NCBI GenBank assembly: GCA_947179155.2
Contig: OX359264.1
Location: forward strand, 46,368,202-46,432,201
Reading direction: 5' to 3'
Source: Hedera helix
Lineage: Eukaryota; Streptophyta; Magnoliopsida; Apiales; Araliaceae
Length of the DNA: 64,000 bases
The position numbers were made by a program, and so were the translations under genes. This document shows positions 57,996 through 64,000 of this stretch, in pieces. The notes under the pieces are model-generated. The model made no database searches. It was not told where the DNA came from and saw only the letters and a list, made by a program, of their open reading frames with translations. The number at the start of each line of letters is the position of its first letter. Position 1 is the stretch's first letter.

Positions 57996-59085
57996 TAGAG
58001 GCTGCAAACGGGTTGAGTCAAAATGGCCTAATTTTATGTGAATTAAAAAAATGAAGTCCGTGTCAGGGTCGGGTCGCGGGTCATTTTTTTTTAATTATTA
58101 TTATTTACATACAATTATAACACATAATTTGAAGTAAATATTAACTGTAATTATTTATAATTATGATGCATAATTTTTACATAATTATTTAATATTATTA
58201 ATAAATAAAATAAAATAATCAATAATTTTATATTAGAGTAAACCATCTCGTCCATTCCGTGCATTCTCATGTATATATTCTTTACCTATTTTTTTATGAA
58301 TAGATTTTTGTTTACTTGTTTAAAAGTGTTATTCATGTTTATCTAATAAATGGTAAAAATCAGGAAGACAGTCATCAGGATGGCAGCTTAGATGAGGAAG
58401 AAACTCCTCAAATCTCCAAATGGGTATCAATAATATGGCTCTTTGTTTTGACTGCTTGGATCTCAGCCCTCTCGGAGTACCTAGTTAATGCCATAGAGGT
58501 AATATGTCTTGCTAATACCTAGTTAATGCCACAGAGGTAATATGTCTTGCTAATATATTTGTGGTTTAGTTGCGCTCGTTCCTTTGGCATGACTATTGTT
58601 CATGTTGCGAATATTTCTTACAGTAAACCTGGTTCTACTTTCAGGGGGCATCCGTTGCTATGAATATTACGGTTGCATTCAGAAGTGTTTTTTTACTAAC
58701 CATTATTGGAAATGCAGCAGAACATGCAGGTCAGTCTAGTTGTCCAATAAGAGAAATAAAAAAAAATTCATTACTTTTTTTTATCTTTATATGGAGCGGA
58801 GGACTTAAATTATATAATTCCTTAACATACAACATTAACTTAACAAATGAATGGAATCTACCTTAAACAAGTGCTTTATATACTCGCAAAAAGTTAACAT
58901 TTTTATTTGTCAATAATATAAAACAAAAAAATAATAAAATTAGGTCACGGGCCAGGTCAAAACTGGCCGAGTTTTCAAGGACTAAATTTTGAATGTCTAA
59001 AGCCCGTTTTTTGACGAGCTAACTGGCCCGGCCCGCGGGTCCAGGCCAATTTTGGGTCGCGGGCTCGGGCCAATTTTGTCAAGTT
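57996..59085. mobile_element. Probable hAT-like element carrying CAX exons
   Basis: The left end tagaggctgcaaacgggttg has the form of many plant hAT termini, with a GC-rich subterminal patch (gggtcgggtcgcgggtc, 58068-58084). The right side holds the inverted counterpart patch (ggcccggcccgcgggtcc and gggtcgcgggctcgggcc, 59028-59070) and cttgacaaaattggcc in inverse. The last bases of the right end appear lost and no target duplication is visible. It encloses the CAX fragment. Confidence 0.45.
58364..58729 (+). pseudogene. CAX-type cation/proton exchanger, two-exon fragment
   Basis: Exon-like piece 58364-58498 encodes EETPQISKWVSIIWLFVLTA and WISALSEYLVNAIE. After a GT...AG intron, piece 58645-58729 encodes GASVAMNITVAF...LTIIGNAAEHAG. 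In vacuolar CAX antiporters these lie consecutively: a TM helix with SEYLVNAIEGA and the start of the conserved GNAAEHA c-1 ion-binding repeat. Nothing else of the gene (about 450 residues) is present, so this is a captured fragment. Introns are retained, so capture was at DNA level. Confidence 0.82.
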
Positions 59086-59149
59086 TACTTATTTCTTTCC
59101 AAATTCTAATTGAGGTAAGTTTATTATTTTTAGAAATCCAATGTTGCTG

Positions 59150-59432
59150 AGGAAGTATATTTATAGATACATTTATTTTCACCCTTCTTTCCGAAATGCA
59201 AATTCAAAAGTCGTTAATAAATAAAATCAAACGAGTATTGGAGGGAGAATAACTTACATGTTGGTTTTATTCATATAACTACTTTTGAACTTACGTTTCG
59301 AAAAGGAGAGTGTAAAATAGATGTATCTATAGATTTATTCATTTACTATGAGTCCATTTATAGATATATCTATTTTACACATTCCTTTCCGAAACGCAGT
59401 TCAAAAGTCGTTAGATGAATAAAATCAAACAA
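59150..59432. mobile_element. Palindromic MITE cluster
   Basis: Arms 59262-59332 and 59358-59430 are inverted repeats (ggttttattcatataact...gtgtaaaatagatgtatctatag against ctattttacac...gttagatgaataaaatcaa). A third, direct copy of the right arm lies at 59157-59229. No coding capacity. Confidence 0.65.
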
Positions 59433-59442
59433 CGAGTAAAAG

Positions 59443-59598
59443 AATAAGTATAAGTGCATAATATCCAAACAATATATCCATTTTAACAATTAAAAAGTGG
59501 GATATGACATTAAAATCTGTGTTATGTCCCACTTTTTAATGATTAAGATGATGTAGTATTTAATTTTGTATTTGAATGTTGTGTATGTAGACTTGTCC
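59443..59598. mobile_element. MITE, family A copy 2
   Basis: Starts aataagtataagtgcataat, has a strong internal hairpin (aattaaaaagtgggatatga / gttatgtcccactttttaat) and ends atgtagacttgtcc. Same family as 4421-4590. Confidence 0.65.
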
Positions 59599-59705
59599 AT
59601 AATAAAACTCTTACAAATGACAGCTAACAAATGAGAGCACATGATGTGGCACCACACACTAAGGCCCTATTTGGGTGTGATTAAGTACTTTTTATTTTAT
59701 TTTAG

Positions 59706-59839
59706 GGAATTGATATTTTCACAAATAAAAATGAGAGTTCCACAAGTTACTCTTTACATGAATAGGAAGTGAGGTTCACCCTCAAGTGAGAGAGGATATT
59801 GTGAAAATAACATTTTTCCTTGCGAAAATATCAATTTCC
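59706..59839. mobile_element. MITE, family B copy 2
   Basis: Inverted arms ggaattgatattttcac / gcgaaaatatcaatttcc with a ttacatgaatagg core. Same family as 8391-8526, in opposite orientation. Confidence 0.6.
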
Positions 59840-59844
59840 TTCTT

Positions 59845-60175
59845 TTATTATTGAAGTGTTTATGTGTGACTTATTTTTTAATTTATAAATATTTTTTGAG
59901 AAATAATAATTTCTTATTTCTAAAAACTTGACTTATAAGTTCTTTTAAAATAAGTAAATTTGACCAAATGTAAAGATTATTTTATCCTTATTTTATTAAT
60001 TTTTACAACATATTTTAACTTATAAGTCATTTTAGTCAAGTACTTTCAAAACTTATTTTAACTTATATGTTAAAATAGTGTCAAACACTTTTATTTAAAA
60101 TTCACAATTTAAAATGACTTATAAGTCATTTTAAATTTTAATTTATAAGTTGTTTTAAAATAAGTGATTCCCATA
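59845..60175. repeat. ACTTATAAGT-rich repeat, copy 1
   Basis: Repeated short palindromes (gacttataagtcattttaa, cttataagtt) and a phrase (ttaaaataagtaaatttgaccaaatgtaaa) that recurs at 63480-63760, on the other side of the tandem-repeat gene. Probably a non-coding DNA transposon family. Confidence 0.5.
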
Positions 60176-60683
60176 TAAGAATATACATATTCATTGTTAA
60201 CACTAGCACAGTAACACGTAATTACATATATGATGCATGTGTAAATTATGGAGATAAAATAATAATTTTTTAAATTAAAAGGACTAAATAAAAAATAATA
60301 TTAAAAAGATAAAATACTAATATAATTAAAGTTGTTTGGGTAAGAGAGAAAAAAAATATGACACAATTACACCGTCGACATCAGCCGCTCCGGAGAGCCG
60401 CTTTGTAATATAAGTAGATAGTTCTTCGAAATGTTTATGTGCTCTATTTTCTCTAAATATTACTATAATTTAGAATCTGACATGGTTAGATAAAAAAATT
60501 TATATTTGTAAATTTACTCTTCAATTTGGCATTGAAAAAATTAATTCAAAAAATATAAACTTTAATTTGAAAAAATAAAATCGGGGGAAGTACTAAAATC
60601 TATTATCTATTATATATACTAAAACGCAGTACATTTGAACCAGCTTTTACCAAGTGTCACACCCTCATTAACTCCAACTTCCA
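60176..60683. other. AT-rich intergenic DNA
   Basis: No gene recognised. Confidence 0.5.
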
Positions 60684-63028
60684 CTAACATTTATCACCAA
60701 TCAGGTGGAAGATAAGTAATAGATGCCACGGAGAAGCTAGATGAATTAGTGGCAGAGATGCTTCTTGACGGACTTGGACAGGTAAGGTTGAGGAATCAGT
60801 GGCGGAGAAACCACTTGATGGACTTGGACAGGTAAGGTAGGGATCGACGACCAATGATGTTTTCGGCAACCACGACGGAAGTGAATGATAAGTAGTAGAG
60901 GCCGTAGAGAAGCCAGAGGAATAAGTGGCATAGACACCGCTTGATTACCTTGGACAGGTAAAAACATAAACAACCGATGATGTCTATGGCAACCATGACG
61001 AAAGTGGATGATAAGTAGTAGACGCCGTTGAGAAGCCAGAGGAATCAGTGGCAGATACGTCGTTTGATGGACTTGGACAGGTAAGGTAGGGATTGGCAGA
61101 TGAGGATGTTTTTGGGGACCACAACCGAAGTGGATGATAAGTAGTAGATGCCGCAGAGAAGTCAGAGGAATCAGTGGCAGAGACGCCGCTTTATGGACTT
61201 GGACAGGTAAGGTAGGCATCGACGACCAAGGATGTTTTCAGTGACCTCGACGGAAGTGGATGATAAGTAGTAGATGCCATGGAGAAGCCAAAGAAATCAG
61301 TGGTAGAGACGCCACTTGATGGACTTAGATAGGTAAGGTAGGGATCGACTTTCGAGGATGTTTTCGGCAACCACGACGGAAGTGGATGATAAGTAATAGT
61401 TGCCGTAGAGAAGCCGAAGGAGTCAGCAGCGAATACGCTGCTTGATGGACTTGGACAGGTAAGGTAGGAATTGATGACTCATGTTTACGGCGACCATGAT
61501 CGAAATGGATGATAAGTAGTAGATGTCACGGAAAAGCCGGAGGAATCAGTGGCGGAGACGCCGTTTGATGGACTTAGATAGGTAAGGTAGGGATCGACGA
61601 CCGAGGATGTTTTTAGCGACCTCGACAGAAGTGGATGATAAGTAGTAGATGCCGCGGAGAAGCCAGAGGAATCAGTGGCGGTGACGCCACTTGATGGAGT
61701 TGGACATGTAAGGTAAGGATCGATGGCTAAGGACTTCTCCGGCAACCACGACAAAAGTGGATGATAAGTAGTTGATGCCATTGAGAAAACAAAGGAATTA
61801 GTGGCGGATATGCCGCTTGATGGACTTGGACAAGTAATGTAGGGATCGACGAACGAGAATGTTTCTGGGGACCACGACCGAAGTGGAAGATAAGTAGTAG
61901 ATGTCGCGGAGAAGCCAAAGGATTCAGTGGCAGAGACGCCACTTGATTTACTTGGACAGGTAAAGTAGGGATTGACGGCCAAGGATGTTTTTGGCGACCT
62001 CGACGAAAGTAGATGACAAGTAGTAGATGCCGTTGAGAAGTCGGAGGAATCATTGGTGGATAGGCCGCTTGATGGACCCACAAGGTAGGGATCAACAATC
62101 GAGGATGTTTCTGGCAACCATAACGGAAATGGATGACAAGTAGTAGATGTCGCCGAGAAGCTGGAGGAATCAATGGTGGATAGGCCACTTGATGGACTTG
62201 GACAAGTAAGGTAGGGATCGATGACCGAGGATGTTTTCGACGACCACTACTGAAGTGGATAATAAATAGTAGATGCCATGAAGAAGCCGGAAGAAACAGT
62301 GGTGGATAGGTCGCTTGATGTACTTGGACAAGTAAGGTAGGGATTGACGACCGAGGATGTTTTCGGCAACCACGACAGAAGTGGATGATAAGTAGTAGAT
62401 GTAGCTGAGAAGCCGGAGGAATCAGTGGCGGATAGGCCACTTGATGGACTTGGATAGGCAAGGTGGGGATCGACGACCGAGGTTGTTTCCGACGACCATG
62501 ACCGAAGTGGATGATAAGTAGTAGATGTTGTGGAGTAGTCGAAGAAATTAGTGGCGGAGATGCCGCTTGATGGACTTGGACAAGTAAGTTAGGGATCTAC
62601 GAACGAGGATGTTTTCGGCGACCTCAACGTAAGTGGATGATAAGTAGTAGATGCCGCGGAAAAGCCTGAGGAATCAGTGGCGAAGACACCACTTGATGGA
62701 CTTGGACAGGTAAGGTAGGGATCGACGTCCGAAGATGTTTTTGCCAACCAAGACAGAAGTGGATGACAAGTAGTAGATGTCGCTGAGAAGCCGGAGGAAT
62801 CAGTTGCGGAGACGTCGTTGACGATTAATGGACTTGGACATGTAAGGTGGGATCGGCGACCGATGATGTTCCTGATAACCACGACGGAAGTGGTTGATAA
62901 GTAGATGCTGTAGAGGAGTCGGAGGAATCAGTGGAAGCGGCGGTTGATGGACTTGGACAGGTAAAGTAGTGTGCAACTGTGGCGGTACGGGAGGAAAGCG
63001 CTAGAAGAAATAAAACAATATAGATCAT
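60684..63028 (-). pseudogene. Secreted tandem-repeat protein gene (about 18 x 42 residues), decayed
   Basis: On the minus strand, ATG 63028 opens MIYIVLFLLALSSRTATVA, a good signal peptide. Tandem units of 126 bp (42 codons) follow. A typical unit reads VDPYLTCPSPSSGVSATDSS then GFSAASTTYHPLLSWSPKTS. Each has a TCPSPSS segment, a TDSSGFS segment and a YHPL-x-SW/SR segment. About 18 units run from 62970 to 60760; most keep the same frame over 2.2 kb, and most length changes are multiples of three, arguing for past protein selection. Damage: a one-base deletion near 62852, stops near 62590, 62246, 61485-61490 and several after 61180. The composition (Pro/Ser/Thr/Tyr, one Cys per unit) suggests an extracellular wall-type protein or a repetitive peptide precursor. 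I recognise no family. Confidence 0.65.
60762..62970 (-). repeat. 126-bp tandem minisatellite
   Basis: The plus-strand anchor gatggacttggaca(g/a)gtaaggt occurs near 60816, 60944, 61066, 61192, 61318, 61444, 61568, 61694, 61820, 61946, 62071, 62192, 62318, 62444, 62570, 62696, 62828 and 62947, mostly 126 bp apart. A truncated unit lies at 60762-60815. The unit near 62071 is about 6 bp shorter. Confidence 0.95.
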
Positions 63029-63479
63029 AGCAGTTTTCTAATTTTGATTTTGAATTTTCCCTTTTGGTGGAAAAGAGGCAAAAATATAACAATTTATAGT
63101 TGCTAAAAAAATAAATTTTATTTTATAATATATTATTATTAATATATCATTACATATTAAATAAAACATACTTAAAATGCTTATATTTTATAATAAAAAA
63201 AGGATAATTACAAAATTTAAATAAATTCATTAAACTTAATTTTATATCCTTAACTTTTTTATCATGTTGGTCAAAAAAAAAAAATCAAACTCAATTTTTT
63301 TTTTCTTACAGTTAAAAAATCACAAACACAGAATTTCTAAAGAAAATTACAACTTTTCTTATCTTTTTTTAGTTTTAAAAACTCACAAAACAATATTTGA
63401 GCTTTTTGAAAAAAATAAATTGGATACATGACTCGTACTACAACTTATAAATTGACCAAACTAATTTATAATTATTTTG
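63029..63479. other. AT-rich DNA upstream of the repeat-protein gene
   Basis: Presumed promoter side of the minus-strand repeat-protein gene. No clear TATA box can be singled out from the AT-rich background. Confidence 0.35.
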
Positions 63480-63760
63480 TAATGTTTAAGTGTTTGTGTA
63501 TAACTTTATAAGTTTTAAAAAATAAAATTTTTAACTTTTTAAAAATTAACTTATAAATCATTTAAAATAAATAAATTTAACCAAATATAAAAACTCTTTT
63601 ATTATTATTTTAATAATTTTTACATCTTATTTTACCGAAACACAATTACAATTTATTTTAACTAAATTTCTACCTTATAAATCAAAATAATACTACACAT
63701 TTTTATTTATACAATTAAAATGACTTATAAATCATTTAAAATTATAATAAGCCATCCTGA
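63480..63760. repeat. ACTTATAAGT-rich repeat, copy 2
   Basis: Resembles 59845-60175 in order (gtgtttgtgtataacttta, aaataaatttaaccaaatataaa, tgacttataaatcatttaa). It flanks the other side of the tandem-repeat gene. Confidence 0.45.
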
Positions 63761-64000
63761 ACAGTATCCCTCCATTTTATTTAAATAAAAAAATAGATCA
63801 GATGACTAGTACGAGTTCAAGACTGAGAAACAGAAGATTTAATGAATTAAATCCAAAAATATAAGTTAATAACAAAGTGGTTGCAACAAAATAGTAAAAT
63901 CATGAAATTGATGGCGTGATTGGGGAAATAACCAAAGAAAGACGAAGAAGGCGCTCAGAAACTCATATAGAGAGAATGGATTAGAGGGTTTGTCCTCATT
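63761..64000. other. Right edge, no gene assigned
   Basis: Purine-rich sequence at 63910-64000 (gacgaagaaggcgctcagaa) could be the leader of a gene beyond the window, but nothing can be called. Confidence 0.3.

Overview
The window is nuclear DNA of a flowering plant, most likely a eudicot and plausibly Solanaceae. The evidence is long AT-rich intergenic DNA, canonical GT-AG introns, plant families (TMN9, aldehyde oxidase, an RTM2-like HSP20 protein, FAR1-type MULE transposase, tRNA-iMet-primed chromoviruses) and abundant microsatellites and MITEs. The species assignment is inference.

Layout. 1-660 is a huge TTA/ATT microsatellite, followed by a decayed LTR (about 1400-2746) and AT-rich DNA with MITEs. 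6079-8049 (+) is an intact intron-less TMN9/EMP70 gene with a TATA box and a probable 5'UTR intron. About 9100-9335 is a duplicated remnant of the 3' end of the RTM2-like gene. 9904-11213 is a broken plant transposon-protein gene. 11944-13255 (-) is a two-exon RTM2-like small-HSP gene with a C-terminal membrane anchor and a probable frameshift at the start of exon 2.

15272-39076 is a nested pair of long-LTR Ty3/gypsy chromoviruses. The outer element (+; 3.8-kb LTRs, TSD GTTTT) carries an extra upstream ORF, gag, protease, RT, RNase H, integrase and a chromodomain-like tail, damaged by nonsense codons and frameshifts. An opposite-strand element, 19033-29301 (3.37-kb LTRs, TSD TTAAA), is inserted 24 bp before the end of the outer 5' LTR. 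It has lost its RT core and has an unfamiliar ORF where gag should be.

A copia-like 3' LTR remnant (40237-40790) and AAT/AGT/CAA microsatellites follow. 42322-48488 is a Mutator-like element with inverted repeats of about 0.5 kb, a FAR1-type transposase (-, three in-frame stops) and an intact convergent GRF zinc-finger/TM ORF (+). 49152-57560 (+) is a complete ten-exon aldehyde oxidase gene of 1,363 codons. 57996-59085 is a probable hAT-like element carrying two exons of a CAX cation/proton exchanger. After a MITE cluster, 60684-63028 (-) is a decayed gene for a secreted protein built from about 18 tandem 42-residue repeats.

The host genes (TMN, RTM2-like, aldehyde oxidase) are functionally unrelated neighbours separated by transposon islands. 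The observations most worth a second look are the chromovirus leader (a spliceable extra ORF ahead of gag), the RT-less inner element with its foreign-looking first ORF, the GRF accessory ORF in the MULE, and the secreted repeat-protein gene. I saw no tRNA, rRNA or CRISPR features.
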